This document shows, piece by piece, positions 23,101 through 35,507 of a DNA stretch of 64,000 bases (the stretch's first letter is position 1; the number at the start of each line of letters is the position of its first letter). This DNA comes from Niebla homalea (lineage: Eukaryota > Ascomycota > Lecanoromycetes > Lecanorales > Ramalinaceae), in assembly GCA_019925105.1 (NCBI GenBank), contig JAHGAU010000011.1, forward strand, positions 310,001-374,000. Direction: 5' to 3'. Position numbers and translations under genes: made by a program. Below the pieces are notes generated by a model. That model did no database searches, had not been told where the DNA came from, and was given only the letters and a program-made list of their open reading frames with translations.

Positions 23101-25933
23101 TAATAGATTTTAACTTTTTAAAAGGGCTTTATTAACGGGATTATCTTATTAATTACTTTATTTAATACTTTTATTACTTATTTTATAAAGAAATCAATCC
23201 GGTTTTTATTATTTAATTAAGGGAGGTCCGTAAATTATATTACCGTTTTTTCCGCTTTTATATAAACCTTTATTTCCTTAACCGTTTTTTACGTTCTCTT
23301 TACCGGTAATAATAAGGTCATATTAATGGTTTAGTCTAAGGTTATTTATATTAATATATAGTCTGAGTTATATTTTAAGTTCTTTTATAGCCCGTATATA
23401 ATAACCGTATTAATAATACCTTTTAAGTTAAACGTTAAGTCGTTAGTCGATCGTAATCCTAAAATTTTAGTTTTCCTATATTATAATCCCTTTTAACGTT
23501 AATAGTATAAGGTCGGACCGGGTAATATTTATTAATAACTCTTTAAACTTAATATAATTAATCGTATACCCTTCCTTATTCTATTTAATATAATAAAAAT
23601 TAAAGTTTTTTATTAAAAAATACTCGTTAAATATTATTATAATATCCTTAAGTAATAAGATTATAAAGGGGTTTTTTTATTAATTAATAACGGATTATAT
23701 ACGTTATAAATATTTAGGTTTTTTTTAGTTTTTCTTTTTCGTATAATTCAGAGTATATATAAATTCCTTCCGTAATAAATAACGTTTTAACTATTTATAT
23801 TTAGTTTTTTATTTATAAAGAAATATATCCGTATTATCTCGTTTCCTTTAAAAGTTAAATAAAAATTATCTCCCGGGTTAATTAAAAAGTATATATATAG
23901 ATTATATAATGGCTTTTATATTATTAAAATATTAATATCCTTTATTTCTTTAAATTTAAATATTAATATTATAACTTTAATTATTTTTTTATATACGTTA
24001 TATTATATTACCCTTAAAAATATAAATATATTATATATTAATTTTTATTAAGTTTTCTCCGTTAACTTTTATTTATATAAATAGTCTCTTTTTAAAGTTA
24101 AGCGTTATTTACTTTAATTTTCTTATTATAACGATTATCCCGGTTAAACGGTTAACTTTAAAGATTAATATCGCTATAAGCTTCCTTTTTTTACGTTATT
24201 AATTATTAGGTTTTATCGTTTTTTATTTAACGGGCTTTTTTTACGTTTTAAAACCATCCTTAATTATTTTATTAATTTAAATTTATATAAATTATAACGT
24301 TAAACTTTAACCGTTATCCTAGTTTCCTTACGTTAAGTCTTTTTAGCTTTTACCGTATATTATAAGTTTTACGTTAAGTAATTATTATTCTTATACGTTA
24401 TATATTTTAATATATTCTTTATTAAGCCCTTTATTATTAAGCCCGCGTATTTATACGTATTATACCTTCCGGTATATATTATATACTTTATATTATTAAG
24501 GTACCTTATAATAATATATCCGTACCCTTAATATTTAAAGTATTAATAAATATCCGCCGCTCGGTTTTATAGTTTTATTAATTTAAGGGATTTACCCTTT
24601 ATTACCCTTTTATTAAGGATATCGTCGTATATTTTTATTAACGTTACGCTTTAAATAACCGTAAAGTACCTTTTTATCCAATTAAGGGTATTTAGTTTTT
24701 TTATTATAAAGGGAAGATTATAGTTAATAATCTTTAGCCCGGGATAAAGGAACGTATTTTCCCTTTTTATTTATTTTAAAGTAGCTTTCCCTTTTTCTTT
24801 TATAAACCTTATTAAATATATCCCGTTTATTATAATAATAAATAATTACCTTAATACTTTTACCGTTTTATATCCTTTTTTACCGGTTTATTTTTTTAAT
24901 TTCTTAAATTTTTCCCTCGTTTTTAATAAGGCTATATTAAAAAGGATATCCTTACTTTATAGTTTATATACCGTAATAATCTATTTTATTAATAGCTCCC
25001 CAGTTATTTTAAACGTCTTTATTAATTATACAAAGCTTTTTTTTATAACTATATTTTTTTCTTCTTCATTTAATAATTATATAATTACTATTTTCGTTTT
25101 TTTTAATATTACCGTTTTCTCCTTAATCCTTATTTTTTTTACCGTTAATATAAACGTTATTTTTATAGCCCTCGTTATTTAGCTTACTTTTACCCTTATC
25201 TATAAAGTTTTTTCCGTTACTTCCCTATTTTATATATAGCCTTTTTAATTCCTTTTACCTCCTTTTATTAATATTTTCATTACCGCCTTTTAAGCTCTAT
25301 ATAGCCTTTTTAAATCCTTTAATTTTACCCCCGCCTTTACGTAAAAGTCTCTTACCTTCCGTAGCTTAATCTATAATATCGGTTAGGTTTCTAGTATAAT
25401 ATCCTTTTATTTAGTTATAAAGAAACCTTTTAACGTTTTTACCGTTTTTTCCTTTATTATATTTTTTCCGTATATTTTACGGTTACCCTTTTTTATAGTT
25501 TATCCCTGATTATCCGATATTCCCTTATCCTTACCCGGTTTTTCCTTAATTTATATATACTTAATAAAACCCTTTCCGCCCCCGCTTATTTTCTATCCGT
25601 TACCGTATATTATCTTCGTTTCCTTTATCCTTTATTTACCCTTTATAATTACGTTACCTTTATACGTTATATATATTTTTTTACGTATATCTCATTAAAT
25701 ATAAGCACTTTATTTATTTTAAGATTTTTTTATTATATAGTTATCCCGCCGTCCGTATAAATTATTATTATTTCTATTAATAAGAACCGTTTACCCTTCT
25801 ACCCCTTTTACTTTTATTATTACTTCGCTTCCGCTTATCGTATTTAAGGCATTTACCTTATTATTATTTAAGCTATATATACGTGAATCGTTTTGAACCT
25901 TTGGGGTCCCGTTGGTCGTCGCCATTAGTTTCT
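20120..25933 (-). mobile_element. LINE-C, full-length Tad-like LINE in the gypsy element
   Basis: A 5.8-kb copy with the (ATTG)n tail complement at 20120-20142 and the ORF1 start codon ATG on the complement of 25923-25925, still intact here. It carries the family's 5' coding block (GGGACCCC, AGGTTC, AACGAT). TAAATAAATT at 20110-20119 and 25934-25943 is the target-site duplication. Only 8 bases of 5' UTR are present, so it is essentially full length but slightly shortened. Both ORFs are broken throughout. In the nested order it is a direct insertion into the gypsy 3' region. Confidence 0.92.
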
Positions 25934-25943
25934 TAAATAAATT

Positions 25944-26938
25944 ATATATTTTTATATTACCGTTAACTTACTTTAATATTTAAGGAAGATAAAAAAATAA
26001 TATAAAAATATATAAGTAAACTTTATTAAATATTATATAAAGTTCTTCCGTTTCTTAACCGCTATAAAATTAAAACTTTCTTAATAAGGTATTATTAAGA
26101 TATCGATATTAATTAAATATAAATATAATATAATTAATAATATTAATCGTATAACTTTTATACTTAAGTAATTAATTAACTTAAGTTACTTTATCGTAAG
26201 TATACCCTTATTGTAATTTATACGTTATTAATTACGTTATAGCTTAAGTTTAATCCATTTTAACCTTTTAACCTTAATATTAAGTTTAAACGATTAATAC
26301 GTAATAATCCTTTCTTTAAATATAACTTATCCGTTATAAACGTTAACGGGTCGCCCGTATAACGTACTTTTACTTTATTAATACCTTATTTAACTTTAAC
26401 GTTTATTTTATAAACCTTCCGTTCGTTAATTAATTTTAAATATTCTTTAATATCTTCCGTTATTCCTTAAATAAGTTTATTATAGCCCGATTTTCTTATA
26501 TTATATCGGACCCCTTATGGCCCCTTAACGGGTTATAAGTGTTTATACTTAAAAGTACCGATGAATCTTGAATTATAAGCCGTTTTATAAAATAATAACT
26601 TTTTAAGTATACTTATTCCGCGTTATATAATATTATAAGCCACTTAATTAACTAAAATACGTTTTTATTATAAAGAGATTATAGGTTTAAATATTAATTC
26701 TTATATAGGGTTTAAATAAATAATAAATAGATCGTAATAAAAGAGTATTAAGGATAATAAGTTTAAAGGATTACGAATTAATAATACTTAATATACGTAT
26801 ATAAGTTATAGTATTTTTATACTTATATTAAAACTTATCCCTATAATAAAATTAAATATTTTATATTTAAGCTATATACTTTATATTTTATACCGTAATT
26901 ATTTATACTTTTTATTAGATATACTTTATAGCTTTTTT
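25944..26938 (-). pseudogene. gypsy 3' interior segment between LINE-C and LINE-I
   Basis: 995 bp of gypsy interior located after integrase in the reading direction. Frames are destroyed. A better preserved patch at 26330-26550 holds several CGG, CGACCC and GGGGCC blocks. I could not identify a chromodomain or any other C-terminal integrase module. With the neighbouring pieces this gives nearly 2 kb of sequence 3' of the integrase core, which is long for a simple gypsy element. Confidence 0.6.
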
Positions 26939-26965
26939 ATATATTTTAAATAATAAGAACGGAGG

Positions 26966-28570
26966 ATAACGACAAACAAAGGGACCCCAGAGGTCCAAAA
27001 CGATACGTACACGTATAGCTCTCGTAATAGTGAAGGAAATATATTAAGTACGATAAGTAAAAGTAACGTAATAATAGAAAATAAGGTGGTAAACGGGTAA
27101 GTAACTTATATTAATAGAAATAACGACAACGTATATAAGCAATATAATAATAATAAGCCGGATAATACTTAAAGTAAATAAAAGAATTAAAATTAATAAA
27201 ATACGCGTATTAAAGCGCGTAAAACGCGTAATAATAATGCAGAAATAATAGGTAAATAAAGGGGTAAAGAGGCCGGTACGGTATTAATGGCGAAGGGTAT
27301 AAACGGGGGGAAAAAACAAAAAGACCGTAATAAAAGTATTATTAAGGGTATATAAAGGGGAAATAAAATTAATAAAAAGGATAAAACCTTAAGGGATTAA
27401 AAATAAAAAGCGGAAACAATACGTTACCCGATAAATAAAGGTGAAAAAGCGGTAAAGGAAACGGTAAAAGCCTTAAAAGGACTTTTTATAATAAAGTAAA
27501 AGGATATTACGTTAAAGACTTAATTAATATTATGGATTAAGTTAAAAAACATAAGGGACTTCTATATAAAAATAGGGGTAAAATTGGGGGAAACGGAGCG
27601 GTTACGGGGCTCTTAAAGGGTAATAATAAAAGCGTTAATAAAGGGTAAAGAAAACGGTTTAAAATTGGGTATATAAAATAAAAATATAAAAACGGCGGCC
27701 CTTTAAGCAAAAAAAAGCTAGGCGATAAAGATAATAAAAAGGGTACCTACGGTAAAGAATAAAAGGATAACTAAGGAAAAAGCGGCCGTATTAAAGAAAA
27801 TAAAAATAATAACGGTCCGCTTATTTAATAATAAGGAAAAAAATACGATTATAAAGGTAAATCCGTTATAATTAATAAAGGCTTTTAAGGTAACGATAGA
27901 ATTATAAATAAAATAGATTATCGCGGTATATAAATTATAAAATAAGGATATTTTCCTTAATATAATATCTTTAAAAACGAAAGAAAACTTAAAGAAATTT
28001 AAGGCTTAAATTAATAAGGGAAAATATAAATCGGTTAAGGTTTTAAGGTAATTATTTATTATTACGGTAAATAAGATATATTTATTATATTTTATAAAAG
28101 CTAAGAAAGAAGTTATATTAAGGAATATAAAAAAGGAGAATACGGTTTTTTACTTAAGGCTTAAGATTATTAACTATAAGCTTTTTCCGGTAATAAAAAG
28201 ATTTAACTTTTTAAAACGTATAAAGAAATACTTTATTGTTATATTAAGCGTAACGTTAATAAAGATATATAATAACGTCTTAAATAAAAAGAATATTAAA
28301 AAGGGATTTTTTAAAATAACTCGGTTATAAAATAAGGCGGCGGATATTTATTAGTATTTTAAGTATTAAAATTATAAATATATTATTATAAAATATGCGG
28401 TTTACGTTAAAGGCTATAATATTTATAATTATATAAAGTTAATAGCTAAAAGGCTTATAAAAGGTACGCTTAAATATATTATATATAATAAGGAAAAATA
28501 CTTAATATAGGATTCTGAATATATAATAAAAGTTAAAGAAATTAAATATAAAAAGACCCGGATAACCGTA
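26966..28570 (+). pseudogene. LINE-I ORF1 (Gag-like, CCHC knuckles)
   Basis: ORF1 of Tad-like LINEs encodes a nucleic-acid-binding protein that packages the element's RNA. It begins at the ATA (former ATG) at 26966. Near its end, at about 28352-28455, the frame reads *YFKY*NYKYIIIKYAVYV then KGYNIYNY. The spacing is that of C-x2-C-x4-H-x4-C knuckles in which Cys and His codons (TGC, CAT, CAC) became Tyr codons by C-to-T and G-to-A changes. Stops are frequent. The end coordinate is approximate. Confidence 0.6.
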
Positions 28571-28839
28571 AAAATCTAACGGTATAATATATATAAGATT
28601 AATTTAATGGGTTAATTAAAAACAGCCTTAAAACGCGGGGTTAATTAATTAAATAATAAGGGATAAATAACGGTAACGGATAAAATAAAAAAAAGGAAGC
28701 TTTTCGCGATCTTAACCTTAAGAGCCGGCTATCTTATGTCTTTAATAATAGCTAGGAAGGTAATAAATTAAAAAACGCTTAACTTTAATAAAAAGTCCGG
28801 AACTTAAATAAATATAAAAAAGGGAGTTTTTATAAAGGT

Positions 28840-29600
28840 TAATATATAATATATTAACGCTTCTAAAAGTAATATAATATAACGTCCGTAACGAAAAAAT
28901 TAAAGTAATAATACCGATATTTAAGTTTAAAAAAATCGAAAACGTTAATATTATAATAATATAAGAATTACCGTATAACTTATATATATATTTATTTATT
29001 AATCCGGGGGAGGGATTTTACTTAGCCTTTAAGGGGAATAAGATAACCTGAATATATTTCTTTATAAATAAATGGCTTAACGTAAATAACTTAGATATTA
29101 TTTATTATAATAAAAACCTTTATATACTCTATATTATAAAAGAAAAGGATTTAAAGGGCGACCTTAATATCTATAACGTATATAACCCGCCGCCGATTAA
29201 TAAAGAAAAACCTTCTATAATATTATTACTTAAAAAAGTCTTAATTATTTTAAGTACATATATATTACTTAAAGATTTTAACTTATATTATTATATATTA
29301 AATAAAAAAAGCGTATAATAAATAATATTAAATTAAATAATTTATTAATAGTTATTACTTAAATTAATTTTTTATTATTAATATTATAAGAGATTATTAT
29401 ATAAAAGTATTATAAATTTAAAATAACGATTAATTTAATTTTTAATACGGAAAAAATTGTTAACGCGGTTATAATATATAGGCTATAAAAGAACTTAAAA
29501 TATAGCTTAAATTATATATCGATATAGATAACTTTAAATTAAACCGTTAATATAACCTTATTATTACCAGAAAGGAAAACATAAAAAACGGTTAAGGAAA
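28840..29600 (+). pseudogene. LINE-I ORF2 endonuclease domain
   Basis: An apurinic/apyrimidinic-type endonuclease remnant, which nicks the target for target-primed reverse transcription. An N-terminal block near 28845 (YINASKSN) is followed at about 28955 by IIII*ELPYNLYI, the position of the conserved Gln-Glu-Pro box with Gln turned into a stop and Pro into Leu. Then come LDIIYYNKNLYILYI, DLNIYNVYNPPP near 29165, and LLKDFNLYYY at about 29270. The last is the Gly-Asp-Phe-Asn-x-His-His box with Gly to Lys and His to Tyr changes, as expected from G-to-A and C-to-T mutation. Confidence 0.72.
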
Positions 29601-30249
29601 TAAAGGTTCATATAAAAATAAAGGATACGGTAATATAATTCACGGATTTCCTTTAATTAAATAATAAAGACCAGATTAACCTCTTTATAAAGTAAATAAT
29701 AAAGGTATTAAATAAAATAATTAATAAAATAATTTTAATAATAAAATTTTCTTAAAGAGTTAAAACCTATTAAAATAAAGGGTATACGACCGCGACCGTA
29801 AAAATAAAAAAGGTAATTAAGTAAACTTTTAAATATAAAAATTAAAAAATACTTAATTAATTAAGGGTTATTTAAAAGGAAAAAGAAAGGATTATTAAGA
29901 AAATTAAGTAAATATACTTTTAATTTATAATATATAACTTAACGGTTTTATTTTATAATATTTAGAAGTTAATAAAATATAATAAAGAATAAAGTAAGAA
30001 ATTAAAATTTATTTTTAAATTCCCGTTTTTTAAGAAACTTAATAATATATTAATTAATATCTTTAACGGTAAAATCGAGGCCCTTAAAAAAATATTTTTC
30101 CCCTTTCTATTAAAAGTTAATTTAAATAATATTAACGGCGTTCTATACTTTAACCCTATATTAATAAATAAGGTAATAATATAAAATATAATAATTAAAA
30201 CGATTAATAAATTAAAAAAGGATAAAGCCTTAAGGTTAAATAGGATTCT

Positions 30250-31260
30250 TAATAAATTCTTATTAACAATAATTTTATTATTTAAAAAGGTTTTTATTTA
30301 TTTCTTTTAAGTATATTTTAACCTTAATTATTACTTATATAAGTTTAAGGAAATAAAAACGATTATCCTTAAGAAGTTTATTAAGTTAAATTACTTTAAA
30401 ATAAAGTCTTATAAACTTATTATATTCCTTTATATATTAAGGAAAACTTTAAAAACGGTAATAATAAAGATCCTTAACGATTATATAAAAAACTATAGAT
30501 TTCTCCCCGATTAATAAATAAAAATAAAAAGAAGTTAATTAATAAAAATAGCCCTTAAATAATTAATTAATAATATATATATAATATAAAATTACGGGAA
30601 AAAGTATATTATAAGTTTTCTTTCCCTTAATATTATAAGTATTTTTAATAAAGTAAATTACCAGAAATTACTATATAATTTAAGGAAAAAGGGGATATTA
30701 TTTTTCTTAATTAAGTAAATAAAAAGTTTTTAAGCAATTAAGTTACGTTAATTAATTTAAAATAAAAAATAAACTTAATAAAGCCCGTTTTAATAAAGAT
30801 TCCTTAAGGATTATTAATTTCTTTTATATTATTTTTATTCTTTAACGGTTTATTAATTAAGGAACTTATTAAGTTAAAATAGAAAATTTAAATTAAAAAC
30901 TTTATTAATAATATTTACCTTTTAGTTTATAATATTTTTATATATATAAATGATTTAAAATTAAAATAAACTTATAAAGTTTATTTTTAATAAGTAATAA
31001 TTTATAAAACTTAATTTATATTATATAAATATAAATTTATTTATATAATTAAAAGCTTAAAATTATATAATATAATAATTATAACAAACTTAAGTAAAAT
31101 TATAGTAAAACCGGATATTAATATTAAAATCCTTAACCTTTAAATAAATATAAAGCTCGATTAAAAAGATTATATAAGAAAAATTTAAAAGAAAATAACT
31201 TTATAGGAAAAAGGTTTTACTTATTTTACCGTATTAATCTAAAGAATTATATTATAAAAG
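30250..31260 (+). pseudogene. LINE-I ORF2 reverse transcriptase domain
   Basis: RT remnant. At about 30360-30460 the frame reads TIILKKFIKLNYFKIKSY then KLIIFLYILRKTLKTV, matching the K-x-x-x-Y-R-P-I-(S/A)-L-L...GK..E block of non-LTR reverse transcriptases. At about 30880-30930 NFINNIYLLVY occupies the catalytic F-x-D-D box, both Asp codons changed to Asn by G-to-A. The downstream KVYF..., YKYKFIYI and IKSLKLYNIIII blocks agree with the thumb region. The remaining ORF2 C-terminus lies in part 2. Confidence 0.75.
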
Positions 31261-31356
31261 GCCCGGACTATTTATTAAACTATAATAAAGCTAACTATAA
31301 TATATATTATAGTTATTTAATATATATTTAAAAGTATTCCGGGATATAAAAAAAAG

Positions 31357-31372
31357 TTTATTTAAATATTAT
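31357..31372. repeat. target-site duplication of LINE-D, left copy
   Basis: TTTATTTAAATATTAT at 31357-31372 recurs at 37589-37604, flanking LINE-D within LINE-I. It may be 14-16 bp long because the final bases merge with the tail. Confidence 0.85.
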
Positions 31373-34300
31373 TGATTAATTAATTAATTTATACTACGGA
31401 TCTAGCTAAGCTAATTCCGGCGTTCCTTAATACTCGGCTATTTAGTTTTATTAATAACCGTAAAAAACCCGACATCTATAATATTAGGAATAAAAACCGG
31501 TATTTACCTAGCCTTTACTTTTATCTTAAAGGTTAAGAGTATTTATAACCGTTTAAAGAGTAAGAATTTATTTATATGCTTTTTTTAAAAAACTTATAAT
31601 ATTACGACTGAATCTATTTAAGGGTTACCTTTAAATTTATTACTTTTCCGTTACTTTATAGGTTTACTTAATATTAAAATTTTAAAATTCTAATTATATT
31701 ATTAAATATCCTTATTAATACGTATATTATTATTATTTTATTTATATAATTTTGCCAACCAATATAATATCGCCTTTTATACCGCTCCGGTATTTATAGC
31801 CCCTTTAACCCCTTATTAAGTATAGTTTTTCCGTTATTACTTTTTATTTTTAAGTTAACGGTAAGGTTTCTTAATTAAGTTTTTAACCACTTTTTTTATT
31901 TTTTTAATTAAACTAAATTATAATAATAAACCCATAATTATTATAAATTTAATAACCGCTTTAATACCCTTTTTATTAATAAATATTTAGCGATAATTAT
32001 TAATCTTTACCCTTTTAATTAATATTAATTTAAGTTCCTTAAATAATAAATAAAAGATTAATACATATATAGCGTCCTACTTTTATTATTTATATTTATA
32101 ATTAATATCGGTTTAATTGTTAGCGTATATAATAAAAAGGAAATAAGTTAAACCGGTTTTATTTATCCGGAATTAAATTATTAACGTATTATTACCTTTT
32201 TTTATAATCCCGTAACGCCGGAGATACTTATTAATAACTTTATCGCTATTTAAAGTTAAATATTATTACCCTTAAAGGATCGACTCTTTATATTTACGTT
32301 AATACTTTATTTATTTCTTTATAATTTATAAAATAATTATCGTTAATTTTACCTTTATAGTTTTCTTTTTCTCCGTTATTTTTACTTTAAATAAAAGTTT
32401 ATATACTTTTACGTTAACTTCTTAAACGTAAATTAAATCGATTTCTTTTTTAACTTATTCCAATTTAACTTCTGTAAAAAAAGTAAATACCATATTTTTA
32501 TACCTTTTTATTTAAGGCCTTTTATAGTTTTAATAAATATGTTTATTTTTTAATTAATATAATTAAATTTATATTTTTTTTAAGTTTCATTTAAGCGATT
32601 ATTTAATTTAAGGCCAACTTTATTAATAATATAAAGACCTCGGATTTTAATATCGGGATAAGAATCGCTTTATATATTTTATTTATTATTTTTAAGTATT
32701 GGTTTTAAACCTTTTATAATTACCGGACGGGCTCTTTCTTATATTTAAGCGTATCCTTAAGTATATATTATATAATTACCACGTACGTTATCGTAGGCTT
32801 TATAATTATTTAATAAACGGTTTTAATTTTTTATAAGGTAGCTTTTTACGTTAACGCCGTAAGGCAAATAAAACCTTTTTTTTATAAAATTATTTTTTTT
32901 TGATTTTTTTTATATAGTTTTTCCAGTTTAATTTCTTATTAATTTATAAGCCGAATACCTTAATATTAATTTCCGGTTTTACCGTTATATTACTTAAGTC
33001 TATTATAATTATTATATTATATAGCTTTAAACTCCTTATTATATAAATAAATTTATATTTATATAAAATAAATTAAATTTTATATATTTTTATTTATCGT
33101 AAATAAATTTTATAAATTTATTTTTGCTTTAATTAATTTATATAAATAAATATATTATAGGTTAAAAAATAAATATCGTTAATAAAGCCTTTTATTTAAA
33201 TTTTTTATTTTAACTTTATTAAGTTTTTAATAAACGGGCCGTTAAAAAATAAAAATAAGATTAAGGAAATAAATAACCCTTAAGGACTCCTTATTATCGT
33301 AAGCTTTATTATATTTATTTTTTATTTTAAGTTAATTAACGTTATTTAATTATTTTAAAAACTTTCTATTTAATTTATAAAGAAAAATAAAACCTTTTTT
33401 TTCTATAAATTATATAATAACCTTTAATAATTTATTTTATTAAATATTTTATAATATTTAAAGAAAAAAACTTATAATGTATTTTTTCTTATAACTTTAT
33501 AATATATATACGTTATTAATTAAGTTTTTAAAAGCTATCTTTATTAATTATTTTCTTTTTATTTTTATTTATTAATTAAAAAGTAACTTATATTTTTTAC
33601 GTAGTTTTTTAAAATCTTTATAATTACCGTTTTTAAAGCCTTTTTTAACGTATAAAGGAATACTATAGGTTTATATAATTTTACCTTTAAGTAATTTAAT
33701 TTAATTAACTTTTTAAAAATAATCGTCTTAACCTCCTTAAATCTATAAAAATAATATCCTATATTAAAATAAGCTTAAAATAAATAAATAAAAACCTTTT
33801 TAAATAATAACGTTACTATAAATAAAAACCTATTTAATATATTATTAAGTTTAAAAACTTTATTCTTTTTTAGTTTATTAATTGCTTTAATTATTATTTC
33901 TTAAATTATTATTTTACTTATTATTATTAATTTAAGATATATTATACCGTTAATATCTATTACGTTAACTTCCGGTAACGGAGGAAAAAATACTTTTTTA
34001 AATGTTTTAATTTTACCGTTAAAGGTATTTATTATTATACCGTTTAATCTTTTTAAAGGTAAAAACTTAAAAATAAATTTAAGTTTCTTACTTTATTCCT
34101 TACCGTATTTTATTAACTTTTAAATATTATAAAAGGAAACCGCTAAGTTATATATTATAACCCGGAAATACGTTTATTTAATTTTCCGGATAATTTTTTC
34201 CTTTTCCTTTTAAACTTCCTTTAATTGTTAAAACGTTTTTTAATTTTTATATTTAATAACTTATTTTATAAACGTTTTTACTTTTATAATCGTTTTTATA

Positions 34301-35102
34301 TATTTTTTATTTTAATAAGTTTTAACTCTTTAAAATAATTTTATTATTAAGATTATAACATTAATTATTTTATTTAAAGTCTTTATTATCCGCTTTATAA
34401 AACGGTTAATTTATTCTTTATTATTAAGTTAAGGGAGTTCCGTTAATTAAGATATTACTTTTACCACTTTTATAAATATTTTAACTTCTTTAATCGTCTT
34501 TTACGTTTATTTAAATAATAAAAACGGAATTATATTAACGGACTAATTTAAGGTCGTTTATATCGGGACGTAATTTAAATCGTATTTTAAGTCCTTTTAA
34601 GGTCCGTATATTATAACCGAATTAATAATATTTTCCGAATTAAATATTAAGTTAATTATAGTTTTAAGTTTACTGCTTTTTTATATAATAACTTTTTTTA
34701 ACGTTAATAATATAAAATTAAATTATATAATAACTATTAATAACTCCTTAAATTTAATATAATTAATTATATAATTATCTTCGTTCTATTAAACGTAATA
34801 AAAATTAAAGTCTTTTATTAAGAGGTACTTATTAAATATAACTATAATATCCTTAAGTAATAAGATTATAAAGGGTTTTTTCCTATTAATTAATAGCGGA
34901 TTATACGTATTATAAATATTTAAATTACCCTTAATATCCCTTTTTTATATAATCTGGAATATATATAAGTTTCCTTTATAATAAATAACATTTTAATTAT
35001 TTATATTTAACTTCTTATTAATAAAGAAATATATCCGTATTATCTTATTACCCTTAAAGGTTAAATAAAAATTATCTCTTGGATTAATTAAAAAATAAAT
35101 AT
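31373..35102 (-). mobile_element. LINE-D, part 1 (3' portion), nested in LINE-I
   Basis: A minus-strand LINE inserted into ORF2 of the plus-strand LINE-I. The tail complement is TGATTAATTAATTAATTT, a RIP-mutated (ATTG)n, followed by the 3' block ACTACGGATCTAGCTAAGCT. The part runs through the 3' UTR and ORF2 (RT and endonuclease on the complement) up to 35102, where LINE-J is inserted. It aligns continuously with LINE-F, G and H. Confidence 0.92.
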
Positions 35103-35507
35103 TGATTGATTGATTGATTGATTTATACTACGGATCTAGCTAAGTTAATTCCGGCGTTCCTTAATACTCGGCTATTTAGCCTTACTGGTAACCGTAAAAA
35201 ACCCGATATCTATAACGTCAGGAATAAAAACCGGTATCTACCCAGCCTCTATTTACGTCTTAAGGGTTAAGAGCATTTATGGCCGTTTAAAAAGTAAGAA
35301 TTTATTTATACGTTTTTTCTAAGAAAACCTATAATACCACGACTAAATCCACTTAAGGGTTGCCCTTAAACATATTACTTTTCCGTTACCTTACGGGTCT
35401 GTTTAATGTTAAAATTTCAGAATTCCGATTATACCACTAAATGTCCTCACCGACACGTGTGCTATTGCCACCTTATTCGTACGACTCTGCCGACCGATAT
35501 AGCATCG
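35103..35507 (-). mobile_element. LINE-J, 405-bp 5'-truncated LINE nested in LINE-D
   Basis: It begins with the intact tail complement (ATTG)n at 35103-35124 and the 3' block, and breaks off at 35507. AAAAAATAAATAT at 35090-35102 and 35508-35520 is a perfect 13-bp target-site duplication. The end nearest the 5' truncation (35340-35507) still has many CpA and TpG (TCACCGACACGTGTGCTATT), while the homologous stretch of LINE-D, F, G or H has almost none. It is a third-level insertion and the youngest event in this nest. Confidence 0.95.

Larger units (their letters stand above)
26952..31372 (+). mobile_element. LINE-I, part 1 (5' UTR, ORF1, most of ORF2)
   Basis: The only full-length LINE on the plus strand. 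Its target-site duplication ATATATTTTAAAT lies at 26939-26951 and 38969-38981. A 14-base 5' UTR precedes the ORF1 start at 26966, where ATG is now ATA, followed by ACGACAAAC and GGGACCCCAGAGGTCC. At 31372 it is interrupted by LINE-D and resumes at 37605; the sequence around the junction continues without loss when compared with LINE-C. Net length is about 5.8 kb. Having ORF1 and ORF2 readable on the plus strand, it is the best copy for placing the family's domains. Confidence 0.93.

Noticed and set aside
35103..35507. A host gene fragment, because of the better preserved GC-rich patch
   Set aside because: The patch aligns with the 3' part of LINE-D, F, G and H, only less mutated, and the insert has perfect TSDs.
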